Part shown: positions 20,502-29,629 of the stretch, piece after piece
Layout: the number at the start of each line of letters is the position of its first letter
Position numbering within the stretch: position 1 is the stretch's first letter
Assembly: GCF_013388255.1 (NCBI RefSeq)
Contig: NZ_CP058215.1
Span: 1,550,001 to 1,614,000, forward strand
Length of the DNA stretch: 64,000 nucleotides
Source: Methanolobus zinderi
GTDB lineage: Archaea; Halobacteriota; Methanosarcinia; Methanosarcinales; Methanosarcinaceae
Direction of reading: 5' to 3'
Notes under the pieces: generated by a model
Databases searched by the model: none
The model's input: only the letters and a program-made list of their open reading frames with translations
Told to the model about the DNA's origin: nothing
Position numbers and translations under genes: made by a program

Positions 20502-21755
20502 ATGGAATTGAGCGATGATTATTATGTATGCACGGGATGTGCACTCCTGTGCGATGATATAAGTGTAAAGGTCGAAGATGAAAAACTAACAGCAGTCCAT
20601 GCTGCCTGCAGAAAGGGAGTCGCATTCATGAAAGGGTGCAGCCACCCCATGGAAGCCACGATCAATGGTGAAACAGCCGATGTAGAGTCTGCAATAAAGG
20701 AAGCTTCAAACATCCTGAAAAAAGCAGAGCATCCATTGATCTTCGGACATGCGAATTCAAGCAGTGCAGCACAGTTCAAGGCCATAGAGCTGGCCAGAAG
20801 GACAAATGGCTATCTTGACGATACATCATCATTCTGCCAGGGCCCTCTTATCGAAGCCATTATGGAAGATAAACTGAAGACCTGTACCCTGGATGATGTA
20901 AGACATAAGGCTGACGTAATAATCTTCTGGGGATCAGACCCTGCAAGTGCTCATCCAAGACACATGTCACGCTATTCCTATTTCCCGCGAGGAAAGGAGC
21001 GCCAGAGAGGATGGGAAGAGGACCGTACCGTGATAGCTATCGATGTTAGAAAATCCGACACCGCGGAGATATGCGGTAAAAACGGGCTTTACCAGATTCC
21101 TGTTAAAGGTGATGCCGAGTTCATGGATGCCCTGGTAAGTGCGCTTTCGGGCAAGGTACCAAAGACATCCTATGATTTTGATAAAAAACGCCTGCTTGAG
21201 CTTGCAAGTATCATGAAGAAAGCAAAATTCGGAGTCATATTTGCGGGACTTGGAATGGTCTACTCACTCGAAGACAATGAGCCTCTATACAGGCTGATGG
21301 AGAAGCTCAACTCGGTTTCAAATTTCCATGTAATCCCGATGTCAGGACACTATAATATGGTAGGATTTAACAAGAACCTCTTCGGGGAAACAGGTTACAT
21401 CAACAGGGTAAAATTTGAAGGCGAAGAAATAAAGCATGGTCCCGAATACTCTGTCGTGGAAGCCCTGCGGAAAAAAGATATCGATGCCGCACTTGTCATA
21501 GGTGCAGATCCGTATTCAAGCCTTCCGCGCTCAATTGTCAGGCATCTTGAGGACATACCGCTCATAGTCATTGATCCGTGCCAGACCCTGACCTCTACCA
21601 AAGCCGACGTTACGATCCCCTGCGGGCTTGTAGGTGTTGAATCCGGTGGCACTGCCGTTCGTATGGACGGAGTGGAAGTGGAACTCAAGCAAATAGTTGA
21701 ATCCGACCGCCTGTCGGATGAGGATGTAATGACAAAGATACTGGAGGGACTATAA
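20502..21755 (+). CDS. fwdB: Formylmethanofuran dehydrogenase subunit B
   Basis: The catalytic subunit holds the W/Mo-bispterin and a [4Fe-4S] cluster and interconverts CO2 and formate in the first methanogenic step, which runs oxidatively in methylotrophs. N-terminal cluster ligands lie in YYVCTGCALLCDDI, and Cys112 in SSFCQGP is the metal-binding residue. Cys there, not selenocysteine, is usual for the tungsten form. The 417-residue length is normal. GGGGGA precedes ATG 20502. The last base overlaps the fwdD start, so the two are coupled. fwdA and fwdC are absent here. Confidence 0.95.
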   Translation: MELSDDYYVCTGCALLCDDISVKVEDEKLTAVHAACRKGVAFMKGCSHPMEATINGETADVESAIKEASNILKKAEHPLIFGHANSSSAAQFKAIELARRTNGYLDDTSSFCQGPLIEAIMEDKLKTCTLDDVRHKADVIIFWGSDPASAHPRHMSRYSYFPRGKERQRGWEEDRTVIAIDVRKSDTAEICGKNGLYQIPVKGDAEFMDALVSALSGKVPKTSYDFDKKRLLELASIMKKAKFGVIFAGLGMVYSLEDNEPLYRLMEKLNSVSNFHVIPMSGHYNMVGFNKNLFGETGYINRVKFEGEEIKHGPEYSVVEALRKKDIDAALVIGADPYSSLPRSIVRHLEDIPLIVIDPCQTLTSTKADVTIPCGLVGVESGGTAVRMDGVEVELKQIVESDRLSDEDVMTKILEGL

Positions 21756-22162
21756 TGGCAGGATTCGGACAATTCCTTTCATCTCCTGAAGTAAAATTGA
21801 GAATTGTGACCTACAGGGATGCATTCCAGGATGCTGCAAAGGTAGAGTCGCTTTTTGGAGAAGAATATGAGAAACTATCCGCAGTAATACTTCTTGATCA
21901 AAAAGATATCACAAAACTCTCGATAAAAGAAGGTGAAACGGTCATCCTCAAGAACAGTTCCGGCAAAGTTGTTGTCAAAGCACAAAAGTCCGGCTACGAG
22001 CAGCCACACCCTGGAATCGGTTACATGGTTAACAGCCCCTGGTCCAACGCGCTTGTGCCAGAGGACGCCGGTGGCACAGGAGTACCTGCATTCAAGGATT
22101 TCGAGGTAGTCGCATCCGGCTCAAAGGAAGAGAAAGTTACCGGGATCAAGGAAATAATCTGA
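21755..22162 (+). CDS. fwdD: Formylmethanofuran dehydrogenase subunit D
   Basis: This small molybdopterin-dinucleotide-binding subunit (135 residues) completes the cofactor site of FwdB. It has the fold signature of the dinucleotide-binding domain (LSIKEGETVILKNSSGKVVV) and the conserved HPGIGYMVNSPWSNALVP segment. It begins at the last base of fwdB. In many methanogens fwdA and fwdC, which hydrolyse formylmethanofuran, follow here, but this run ends with fwdD. Confidence 0.95.
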   Translation: MAGFGQFLSSPEVKLRIVTYRDAFQDAAKVESLFGEEYEKLSAVILLDQKDITKLSIKEGETVILKNSSGKVVVKAQKSGYEQPHPGIGYMVNSPWSNALVPEDAGGTGVPAFKDFEVVASGSKEEKVTGIKEII

Positions 22163-22187
22163 TATTTTCGTGATACGCCGGCTTGCC

Positions 22188-22502
22188 CTATCTTTTTTCA
22201 TACACATCTCCCGTATCAAGGTTTTCAATTCTGTGTGCCTGCATTATCTTTCCCAGAATGCCCAGTTTTTCTCCGTTTGTCATCGAGCCTTTGATACGTA
22301 AACTGTCTTTTCTTACTACAGGACAGATCCCGGAATAGACAATTACCAGCCTGTGGTCATTGTGGTCAACTGAAAAGATACTCATGTATTTGTTATTGAG
22401 CCAGCCGAACACAATGATAATCGGTATTCCCAGAAAAAATGTAGCCTTATTGACGATGTTTGAGTCTGTTAATGCGTAAGCTTCTATTGTTTTTTTGCTC
22501 AT
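22188..22502 (-). CDS. Hypothetical membrane protein, one transmembrane segment
   Basis: I do not recognise this 104-residue protein. A hydrophobic stretch (about 20-37, TFFLGIPIIIVFGWL) would anchor it. The remainder (SIFSVDHNDHRLVIVYSGICPVVRKDSLRIKGSMT) looks like a beta-rich cytoplasmic domain of PH-like character. It is convergent with fwdD at 26 bp. No strong ribosome site is visible. Confidence 0.55.
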   Translation of the reverse strand: MSKKTIEAYALTDSNIVNKATFFLGIPIIIVFGWLNNKYMSIFSVDHNDHRLVIVYSGICPVVRKDSLRIKGSMTNGEKLGILGKIMQAHRIENLDTGDVYEKR

Positions 22503-22626
22503 TGTTTGCCGTAACCCTCAACTATATATCCTGGATCTTTTAGATTAATTTTTAAATATGGCTAAAGTATTTACATTTTATGGCCAACGTTCAAACAATG
22601 TAATAAGAAAAAAGGACAAAAAATAA

Positions 22627-22845
22627 TCAATCGTTATAGGCATCATATATCTGCCAGACCCAGACAATGAATCCAAGTAGATAGCCGATCAGTATAAACT
22701 GCAAAAACCAGCATATAACCAGCGCGATCCATATGCCGATGGCCTTGAGCACCTGGCCCTTTACAAGCTGACCCAGTCCGGGAATGAAAAATGAAAATAT
22801 TGCAGGGACACCATACGTCTTCTTTTGATTCATGTTTACGCTCAT
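22627..22845 (-). CDS. TM2-like small membrane protein
   Basis: The 72-residue protein begins MSVNMNQKKTYGVPAIFSFF, then IPGLGQLVKGQ, the short motif between membrane helices typical of TM2-domain proteins, and a second strongly hydrophobic region ending IYDAYND. ATG 22845 is chosen because AAAGGGGGT lies just upstream; the frame is open seven codons further. Function is unknown. Confidence 0.75.
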   Translation of the reverse strand: MSVNMNQKKTYGVPAIFSFFIPGLGQLVKGQVLKAIGIWIALVICWFLQFILIGYLLGFIVWVWQIYDAYND

Positions 22846-22948
22846 ACTAGACCCCCTTTGAGGCAATAATTATATCTATAAATGTAATGCCATTAAAACG
22901 CTCGCATTCATAATAATTATCCACTCTTCAGCCTGATACGGAATGTAC

Positions 22949-23509
22949 TTAAAGGTACGCGTTAACATTTTCGTGCACAATTACGGCATCCTGCCTGTAA
23001 ATAGCCAGTACTGTTTTTCCATCTCGTGATTTCATTGTAGGGACAATATGATAGGGATTTCCGTCAATATCAATTGTCCCGAGCAGAAGGTTCTTATGAA
23101 TCGTTAGATGTACACTGCTGTTTTCCATACCGCTTACCTTTCCCCGATATACATGGAATTCCGGCCCTCTAAGGATAAAAATCCCGGAATCATTGATGAT
23201 TTTTATCTTCCGTTGATCCTCATCTATCACCTGTTCTACAAGTTCCAGCTTTAGTTGATTATCAGGCAGCTTTAAAATTATCCCACCTTTAGAAACAGAT
23301 TCGTTGAAACTATCGGGATCCAGAGTAATGATAACCGTATCAAAAGGCCAGACGTCAATTATCCCGGAAGTACTTTTTTCAATATTGCTCATGGGCACTT
23401 CCCGGATAACAGGTTCATAAGCATTTTCCTGTAATGTACTAATTGCCATTAAGGATACAGGTATAAAAAGCAAAAAAACTAAAATTTTCAAATAAAAACT
23501 ATATTGCAT
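22949..23509 (-). CDS. Secreted protein resembling a metalloprotease propeptide, without protease domain
   Basis: A signal peptide (MQYSFYLKILVFLLFIPVSLMA) leads into a 160-residue domain with the YRGKVSGMENSSVHLTI...LLGTIDIDGNPYHIVP pattern seen in propeptides of M12-type (reprolysin-like) metalloproteases. A HExxH catalytic domain would normally follow, but the gene stops at HENVNAYL. It could be a stand-alone inhibitor or chaperone, or a truncated gene; no protease fragment remains downstream. The start at 23509 (AAGGTTT upstream) is preferred to TTG 23518. Confidence 0.6.
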   Translation of the reverse strand: MQYSFYLKILVFLLFIPVSLMAISTLQENAYEPVIREVPMSNIEKSTSGIIDVWPFDTVIITLDPDSFNESVSKGGIILKLPDNQLKLELVEQVIDEDQRKIKIINDSGIFILRGPEFHVYRGKVSGMENSSVHLTIHKNLLLGTIDIDGNPYHIVPTMKSRDGKTVLAIYRQDAVIVHENVNAYL

Positions 23510-23707
23510 TCCATTCAAACCTTTTACAGATAATTAGTACAGATAGTTAATATAGTATAATACATCGAACAAATAATTTAGTGCTGATATAATTTACCGA
23601 TTCTGTCAGATTTAAAAAAAATAAAATCCAGATCTTGTAAAAATGGCTGCATATTAAGTTTCAAAACACTTTTAAAATCCTATTCAAATATTAGATTGGG
23701 GAATTTA

Positions 23708-23938
23708 ATGCCATATGATAAGAATTCAGAATTACCGGATAGTGTGAAGGGAAATCTTCCGAAACACGCCCAGGATATCTACAGGAAAGCTTTCAACAGC
23801 GCATGGGATGAGTACAAAGACCCATCGGACAGAAGAGGAGATGCATCAAGGGAAGAGACAGCGCACAGGGTTGCCTGGAGTGCTGTGAAGAATGAATATG
23901 AGAAGGACTCTGACGGAAACTGGGTGAAAAAAGACTGA
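23708..23938 (+). CDS. chaB: ChaB-family small protein
   Basis: At 76 residues it has the ChaB hallmark sequence: LPDSVKGNLPKHAQDIYRKAFNSAW near the start and AHRVAWSAVKNEYEK towards the end. ChaB proteins were linked by name to cation transport, but their biochemical role is unclear. ATG 23708 follows GGGGA; an in-frame TTG lies at 23696. It stands alone, divergent from the propeptide-like gene. Confidence 0.85.
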   Translation: MPYDKNSELPDSVKGNLPKHAQDIYRKAFNSAWDEYKDPSDRRGDASREETAHRVAWSAVKNEYEKDSDGNWVKKD

Positions 23939-24020
23939 AATAGTGGAATTGACCCTGAAGGAATCTTACAAAAGAATTACCTGTAAAAAAGAAAGGACAG
24001 AAACCTGTCCTTTTCAAAAT

Positions 24021-27000
24021 TTAGTTCTGTCTGATCTTCCTACTGACAAAGAATGCAACAGTAACAAAGACAAGGCTCATCACAGTATCAAACCCAGGAG
24101 TACTCTTCTCTTCTGCAGGCATGGACTCTACAGGTTCATCTTCTGGAAATTCTGCTATTGCAGACTTTTCTTCTTCAGTAGTTGCTTTTACTTCATCACC
24201 AATGACACTGAAGATAGAGAATCCCTGTGTTTCTGCAACAAAGTAGAGGAACTCATCATCTTCATTAACTCTGTCGGTTGGCAGCTTTTCCCATTCTCCT
24301 TCATGATATCTTGCCATGCGGATCGTTGCAGGGTCAAGATTATTCTCCTGAATCCATTCTCTGCTTACCCTGAAATTGATCAGGATATTTTCAGCGTTCT
24401 GGCTGGAGATGGTTCCCTGCTTTCCAACATCAATGCTCAAGAGTTGATATGAATCTCCAACTGGAGAAGGAGTGTTGTCAGGAGAATCTGAGAGGACCTG
24501 CACGCTGGCAACAACAAGACCTTCATTGTCCTTTGCATCAAATTTTATAGAGACAACAGGGCTTTCTGTCTGAGATAGGTCATACTCGATACTGGAACCA
24601 CCAAGAATATGCTGCATTGAGCTGTGGGTAGATGCAACGATCTCAGATGGCTGGCTGACAGGAATAGACCTGCGACTGCTGGAATCACTTGAGCTGCCAG
24701 AATCTTCTACAGGTGCATTCACGATGATGTAGCCGGTCATAGTTGTGACATTACTGCCACCTACATTGCTTGCGTTTAGACTGACAGTGTAAGTACCTGC
24801 AGCTGAATAGGTATGTGTAGGATTCTGACTAGTTGCTGTAGTTCCGTCACCGAAATCCCATTCCCATGTAGTAGGTCCGTTTGTTGACAGATCAGTGAAG
24901 GTCACTGTAAGTGGAGTTGTGCCTGAAGTGATATCGGTTGTAAAGTTGGCAACAGGAGCAACAGCTACAGTTATATAATCTGTTACTGAGATGTTATTGT
25001 TTCCACCAACGTTACTTGCATTCAAACTAACATTGTATGCTCCTACCGTTGAATAGGTATGTGTAGGATTCTGCTCAGTTGAAGTGTTTCCATCTCCGAA
25101 ATTCCACTCCCATTCAGTAGGCCCGTTTGTGGACTGATCACTAAAGCTTACGGTAAGCGGGAGTGCTCCGGAAGTAACATTCGATGTGAAGTCAGGTACT
25201 GGAATGTTAGCTACAGTGATGTAGCTATTTATAGTTTTATTGTTGCTTCCGCCTATGTTGCTTGCGTTCAGACTGACATTGTATGTACCTACTTCTGAAT
25301 AAGTATGGATTGGATTCTGCTCGGTGGAAGTACTTCCATCTCCGAAGTTCCACTCCCATGAAGTTGGCACATTCTCAGATAGATCCGTGAAAGCTACCGA
25401 AAGTGGGTTTGCTCCGGATGTTACATTGGACGTGAAGTTAGCAACCGGAGTGTCGGCTACTGTAATGTAAGTGTTTACAGTTTTATTGTTGCTTCCACCT
25501 ACGTTACTTGCGTTCAAGCTAACGTTGTAAGTACCTGCAGCTGCATATGTATGGATAGGATTCTGTTCAGTAGATGTACTTCCATCTCCGAAGTTCCATT
25601 CCCATGAAGTTGGTTCATTCTCAGACTGATCTGTGAAAGCGACCGAAAGTGGATTTGTTCCGGAGGTTACATTTGCAGTAAAATTTGAAACCGGCTCAAC
25701 TGCTACTGTAATGTAGCCAATTAAAGTTTTTGTGTTGCTTCCAGCAATATTGCTTGCATTTAAGCTGACATTATAGGTTCCTGCAGTTGTATAAGTGTAT
25801 ATCTGATTTTGACCAGTTGCATTATTTCCATCACCGAAATCCCATTCCCATGATGTAGGATCATTTTCAGAAATATCTGTGAAGTTGACTGTCAATGGAA
25901 CTGATCCAGAGGTTACATTTGCAGTAAAGTTTGAAACAGGAATGTCTGTTACTATAATGTAATCAGATATAGTAGTTGTATTGTTCCCTCCGGCATTAGT
26001 GGCAGTCAGATTAACAGTGTAAGTACCTGCTTCTGAATAAGTGTATACCGGGTTTTGTTCGGTTGAAATATCACCGTTTCCGAAATCCCATTCCCACGAA
26101 GTTGGTTCGTTGGTTGATAAATCAGTGAAATTAACTGAGAGTGGAGTTATACCAGAAGTTACATTTGCAGTGAAATTAGCGACTGGAGTTTTGGCTACCT
26201 CAATGTTCTGTATAATGCTGTTGTATCCTTTTGAATTATATGCTTGCAGAGTTACCTGGTAAGTACCGATTCCGTCATAGGCATGTGTGGGGTTTTGTTC
26301 TGTAGAAGAAGCGGTTGTCAATTTCCAGACATCGTTGAAATAATTGGATCCACCATCATCGCCACCCATGAACATGATGCTCCCGTCGTTAAGAGCAATG
26401 GTATTGAGATATCGTCTACCAATCCAGTCGCCCGTGGAATTGATCTCAGTCCAGGTTGCACCTTTATCATTTGAGTGCCAGGTGTCATTAAAATAACCAT
26501 TTGAATCCTTGCCACCCATGAGTACTATACTACTATCAGGAAGAGCAACACTTGAGTGATAGAATCTTCCTGACCAGCCAGAACTTGAATTTAATTCGGT
26601 CCATGTTATACCTTTATCCTCAGAGCGCCAGGTGTCATTTAAAAAATTGTTATTGGAATCGATTCCACCCATGAGTACTATACTGTCATCAGGCAGTGCA
26701 ACACTAGTATGTTCTGATCTTGCTGACCAGTTGGCATTTGAGTTTACTTCGGTCCATGTTGCACCGAAATCTTCGGAAATCCAAGTATCGTTAAAAGAAG
26801 TGCCATCGGTAAAAGTATATCCGCCCATGAGTAAGATGCTATCATCAGAGAGGACAACACTGGAAGGTTGCTTCCTTGTAAGCCAACCTGAACTTGAATT
26901 CATTTCAGTCCATGTTAAACCATTATCAGTCGAGCGCCAGGTGTCATTTAAAAAATTGGTATTGGAATCATAACCACCAAAAAGTACGATACTTCCATCG

Positions 27001-28577
27001 GAAAGAGCAACGCTGTCATGCCATCTTCTTTCGGACCAACCTGAACTTGAATTAATTAGGGTCCATGTTACTCCATTATCTGTAGACCGCCAGGTGTCAT
27101 TTTTAGAGGTGCTGAGGGCTGTAGCACCACCAGTGAGTAATATACTGCCATCAGGAAGAGTAACAATGCTATGTCCGGATCTTCCAGTCCAGTTGGCATT
27201 TGAGTTTACTTCGGTCCAAGAAGAATCAGAGAGATTATCCTCTCCAAAGTACCATGCCCATCCGGTAGGACCGTTAAGTGACAGATCGGTAAAGTCTACT
27301 GAAAATGGTGCTTCACCAGACGTTACGTTGGATGTAAAATCAGCCACAGGTGCTCCAATAGTTACAGAAATCAAATCAGCAAATGTGGTAATGTTAGATC
27401 CGTCTGAGTTGGATACCTTTAAGGTAACATTGTAAGTACCTGCTTCATTATAGGTATGCACAGGGTTCTGCTCAGTAGAACCTGCAGTTGAAAGGCTCCA
27501 GACATCATTTAAACGGCTCGCATTGTTACCGCCCATAAGTACAATTGTACCATCAGAAAGAAGGACACTGCTAGGATACTGTCTTGCAGACCACTCTGCA
27601 CTTGAGCTAACTTCTTCCCATGTAGTACCGTTATCCGTTGATGTCCAAACATCATTAAGGTAAGAACCATCATTACCAGCCATAAGCACGATCGTGCCAT
27701 CAGGAAGAGCAACACTGCTATGATATTGTCTTGCTGACCATTCGGCACTTGAGCTAACCTGCTCCCATGTCACACCTTTGTCAATTGACCGATAAACATC
27801 ATTAAGAAGGGAACCCCTGTTTCCACCCATAAGAACAATGCTGTCATCAGGAAGTACAACTGTTTGCTGGCATTCTCTTGTACTCCATATGGCAGAATCA
27901 GTTATTTTTGACCAGGTTGTTCCACCATCGGTTGACTTATAAATATCATTTTTAAAATTTAAATCATAGCCACCCATAAGTAAAATAGTGTCATCTGAGA
28001 GAACAACGCTACTATGCTTGTTCCTTGCACTCCACATTGTACCAGAAGTAGTTAATTGAGTCCACGTTGCACCATTATCCACAGATTTCCAGACATCATT
28101 AAGGTTGGTACCATCAACATCTTTACCGCCCATTACTAAGATACTACCATCAGATAGAGCAACACTACTATGGTAAGATCTTGCAGGCCATGCACTTGTA
28201 TTCATCAGATTCCAGGTTGTACCATTATCAGTTGATCTCCACACATCACTCAGCCGAGTACCACCCCCATAGCCACCCATTACTATTATAATTCCATCTG
28301 GTAGGACAACACTGGTGTGACCAAATCTTTCAAGCCATGCGCTTGAATTTATTTCATTCCAGGATGATGCTGACAGGTTTTCATCACCAAAATACCATGT
28401 CCAGCTTGTAGGACTGTTAGTTGACAAATCCGTGAAATCAACTATCAACGGAAAAGTACCAGATGTTGTGTTTGCTGCAAAGTCTGCTGTAGGAGTTGCT
28501 GCAAAAGCTGTTCCTGAAAGCATTATTGAAAAAGCAATAACTGCTAACAATATCGATAAAATTGTTTTTTGATTCAT
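24021..28577 (-). CDS. Large surface protein: two propeller-interrupted PKD domains, six further PKD domains, PGF-CTERM-like anchor
   Basis: The 1518-residue protein has a signal peptide (to about residue 27). A PKD domain begins at about 29 but is interrupted after SWTWYFGDENLS by six repeats combining kelch-like VVLPDGIIIVMGGY with Asp-box STDNGTTW, then resumes at STEQNPVHTY. The second PKD (about 409 on) carries another six-repeat insert. Six uninterrupted PKD domains follow (about 800-1300; WEWDFGDG, STEQNPxHTY). A PGF-pre-PGF-like domain (VVSIKFDAKD...FSIFSVIGDE) precedes STPGFDTVMSLVFVTVAFFVSRK, a PGF-CTERM-type signal for archaeosortase processing. It is probably an adhesin or S-layer-associated protein. 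Confidence 0.9.
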   Translation of the reverse strand: MNQKTILSILLAVIAFSIMLSGTAFAATPTADFAANTTSGTFPLIVDFTDLSTNSPTSWTWYFGDENLSASSWNEINSSAWLERFGHTSVVLPDGIIIVMGGYGGGTRLSDVWRSTDNGTTWNLMNTSAWPARSYHSSVALSDGSILVMGGKDVDGTNLNDVWKSVDNGATWTQLTTSGTMWSARNKHSSVVLSDDTILLMGGYDLNFKNDIYKSTDGGTTWSKITDSAIWSTRECQQTVVLPDDSIVLMGGNRGSLLNDVYRSIDKGVTWEQVSSSAEWSARQYHSSVALPDGTIVLMAGNDGSYLNDVWTSTDNGTTWEEVSSSAEWSARQYPSSVLLSDGTIVLMGGNNASRLNDVWSLSTAGSTEQNPVHTYNEAGTYNVTLKVSNSDGSNITTFADLISVTIGAPVADFTSNVTSGEAPFSVDFTDLSLNGPTGWAWYFGEDNLSDSSWTEVNSNANWTGRSGHSIVTLPDGSILLTGGATALSTSKNDTWRSTDNGVTWTLINSSSGWSERRWHDSVALSDGSIVLFGGYDSNTNFLNDTWRSTDNGLTWTEMNSSSGWLTRKQPSSVVLSDDSILLMGGYTFTDGTSFNDTWISEDFGATWTEVNSNANWSARSEHTSVALPDDSIVLMGGIDSNNNFLNDTWRSEDKGITWTELNSSSGWSGRFYHSSVALPDSSIVLMGGKDSNGYFNDTWHSNDKGATWTEINSTGDWIGRRYLNTIALNDGSIMFMGGDDGGSNYFNDVWKLTTASSTEQNPTHAYDGIGTYQVTLQAYNSKGYNSIIQNIEVAKTPVANFTANVTSGITPLSVNFTDLSTNEPTSWEWDFGNGDISTEQNPVYTYSEAGTYTVNLTATNAGGNNTTTISDYIIVTDIPVSNFTANVTSGSVPLTVNFTDISENDPTSWEWDFGDGNNATGQNQIYTYTTAGTYNVSLNASNIAGSNTKTLIGYITVAVEPVSNFTANVTSGTNPLSVAFTDQSENEPTSWEWNFGDGSTSTEQNPIHTYAAAGTYNVSLNASNVGGSNNKTVNTYITVADTPVANFTSNVTSGANPLSVAFTDLSENVPTSWEWNFGDGSTSTEQNPIHTYSEVGTYNVSLNASNIGGSNNKTINSYITVANIPVPDFTSNVTSGALPLTVSFSDQSTNGPTEWEWNFGDGNTSTEQNPTHTYSTVGAYNVSLNASNVGGNNNISVTDYITVAVAPVANFTTDITSGTTPLTVTFTDLSTNGPTTWEWDFGDGTTATSQNPTHTYSAAGTYTVSLNASNVGGSNVTTMTGYIIVNAPVEDSGSSSDSSSRRSIPVSQPSEIVASTHSSMQHILGGSSIEYDLSQTESPVVSIKFDAKDNEGLVVASVQVLSDSPDNTPSPVGDSYQLLSIDVGKQGTISSQNAENILINFRVSREWIQENNLDPATIRMARYHEGEWEKLPTDRVNEDDEFLYFVAETQGFSIFSVIGDEVKATTEEEKSAIAEFPEDEPVESMPAEEKSTPGFDTVMSLVFVTVAFFVSRKIRQN

Positions 28578-28849
28578 TTTTGTGTCCCTGTTTTTTATTG
28601 AATATGAGCGAATGTATATTTTAATATTATATAAAAAGAAGGTATAATATTTAAGGAGTATACTGATAGTAATTCTTCCAAAAGCAACTTAAGTTTTAAG
28701 CTTAAAAAATAGATGATACACATAAAAGAATTATACATTAATATTGTGTGATTCAAAACCTCGGATTCAATTTATTCCAACAGAGCAGCAAAATAATTGA
28801 AAAGAGTTATAATTAAACTATTTTACAGAGAAGAGTATAACATCAGTTA

Positions 28850-29488
28850 ATGTCAGAAGAGGCAGAATCTGAAGAAGAAGTTCTCGAAACTGAGAATTTC
28901 TCGGAACTTATCAAGTACACCATTCCTGGATATATCATAGGCTTGGTTCTTGGAATTTCGCTGGATAGTCTCGGATACCAGCGCAGTCCTATTGGTCAGT
29001 GGCTGGTACGTACTTTTGCAGGAGAAGGAGAGAGTATACTTGAAGGAGTTTACTCAATCCGCCAGCTGTTGAGTAATGCTACAGGTAGCATGGCTGAAGC
29101 CTATGGATGGGGAAAACTGTTCGGGCTGGCCGTTCCCTGGGTAATCGATCTTGGCAGCCGCCTTGCGGGAGTGAATGTTTACGGGGTTGAAGGATTTTAC
29201 ATACCATATTTTTACGCCCTCAGCGACCAGATAGGAGCTAATATCTCGGGAATGCTTTACCTGAAACGTAAAGAAGGTGGCTGGAACAGGGGATTTGAAC
29301 GATACATTCACCACCCTGTCATGCTTGCAAGTCTGGCAGTCATACTTGTAGTCCCGGCAGGACTTCTGTTTGCCCGTATCATCGGATTTAGTCCGACAAC
29401 TCAGACCTTTACAGCTTTTGAAACAATAGTTGCCAACCTCTGCTGGATCCCACCGTTTGTCGGCTGGTTTATTGAAAGAAGACGCTGA
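28850..29488 (+). CDS. Conserved hypothetical multi-pass membrane protein
   Basis: I do not recognise a family for this 212-residue protein. An acidic N-terminus ([15 protein letters not shown]) precedes four likely membrane segments: near 25-45 ([18 protein letters not shown]), 88-105 ([13 protein letters not shown]), 157-178 ([20 protein letters not shown]) and 188-205. Its promoter region is shared with the divergent surface protein gene (28578-28849). Confidence 0.65.
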   Translation: MSEEAESEEEVLETENFSELIKYTIPGYIIGLVLGISLDSLGYQRSPIGQWLVRTFAGEGESILEGVYSIRQLLSNATGSMAEAYGWGKLFGLAVPWVIDLGSRLAGVNVYGVEGFYIPYFYALSDQIGANISGMLYLKRKEGGWNRGFERYIHHPVMLASLAVILVVPAGLLFARIIGFSPTTQTFTAFETIVANLCWIPPFVGWFIERRR

Positions 29489-29565
29489 AATTTTGCATTT
29501 CAGGTACTGCTGAAAATCACCAAAAATAACAGTACTAGAGAATACTTAAATAGAAGTGATCCATA

Positions 29566-29611
29566 CATATGTAGTGTTAAGACTACATATGCAGGTATAT
29601 ATAATTCCTGC
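29566..29611 (+). promoter_or_regulatory. Two adjacent inverted repeats upstream of the PepSY-like gene
   Basis: CATATGTAGT (29566-29575) and ACTACATATG (29582-29591) form a perfect 10-bp inverted repeat with a six-base gap. Next, GCAGG (29591-29595) and CCTGC (29607-29611) enclose TATATATAAT, a TATA-like element. Either this TATA is the promoter with operators around it, or TACTTAAATA (29543-29552) is, placing the repeats in the leader. Confidence 0.5.
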
Positions 29612-29629
29612 AGACAAAGAGGTGTAAAA

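Noticed and set aside
22949-23509. Frameshifted metalloprotease gene
   Set aside because: No HExxH or other protease sequence follows in any frame before the next gene at 22845, so a broken protease is not supported.
23943-24452. Plus-strand frame of 169 codons at the 3' end of the surface protein gene
   Set aside because: It is antisense to the PGF-CTERM-like region and Cys/Phe-rich, as expected from reversed hydrophobic coding sequence.
24021-28577. Long plus-strand open frames opposite the surface protein (for example 26632-26973 and 27094-27435)
   Set aside because: They are antisense shadows of the repetitive PKD/propeller coding sequence, with no ribosome sites or recognisable domains.
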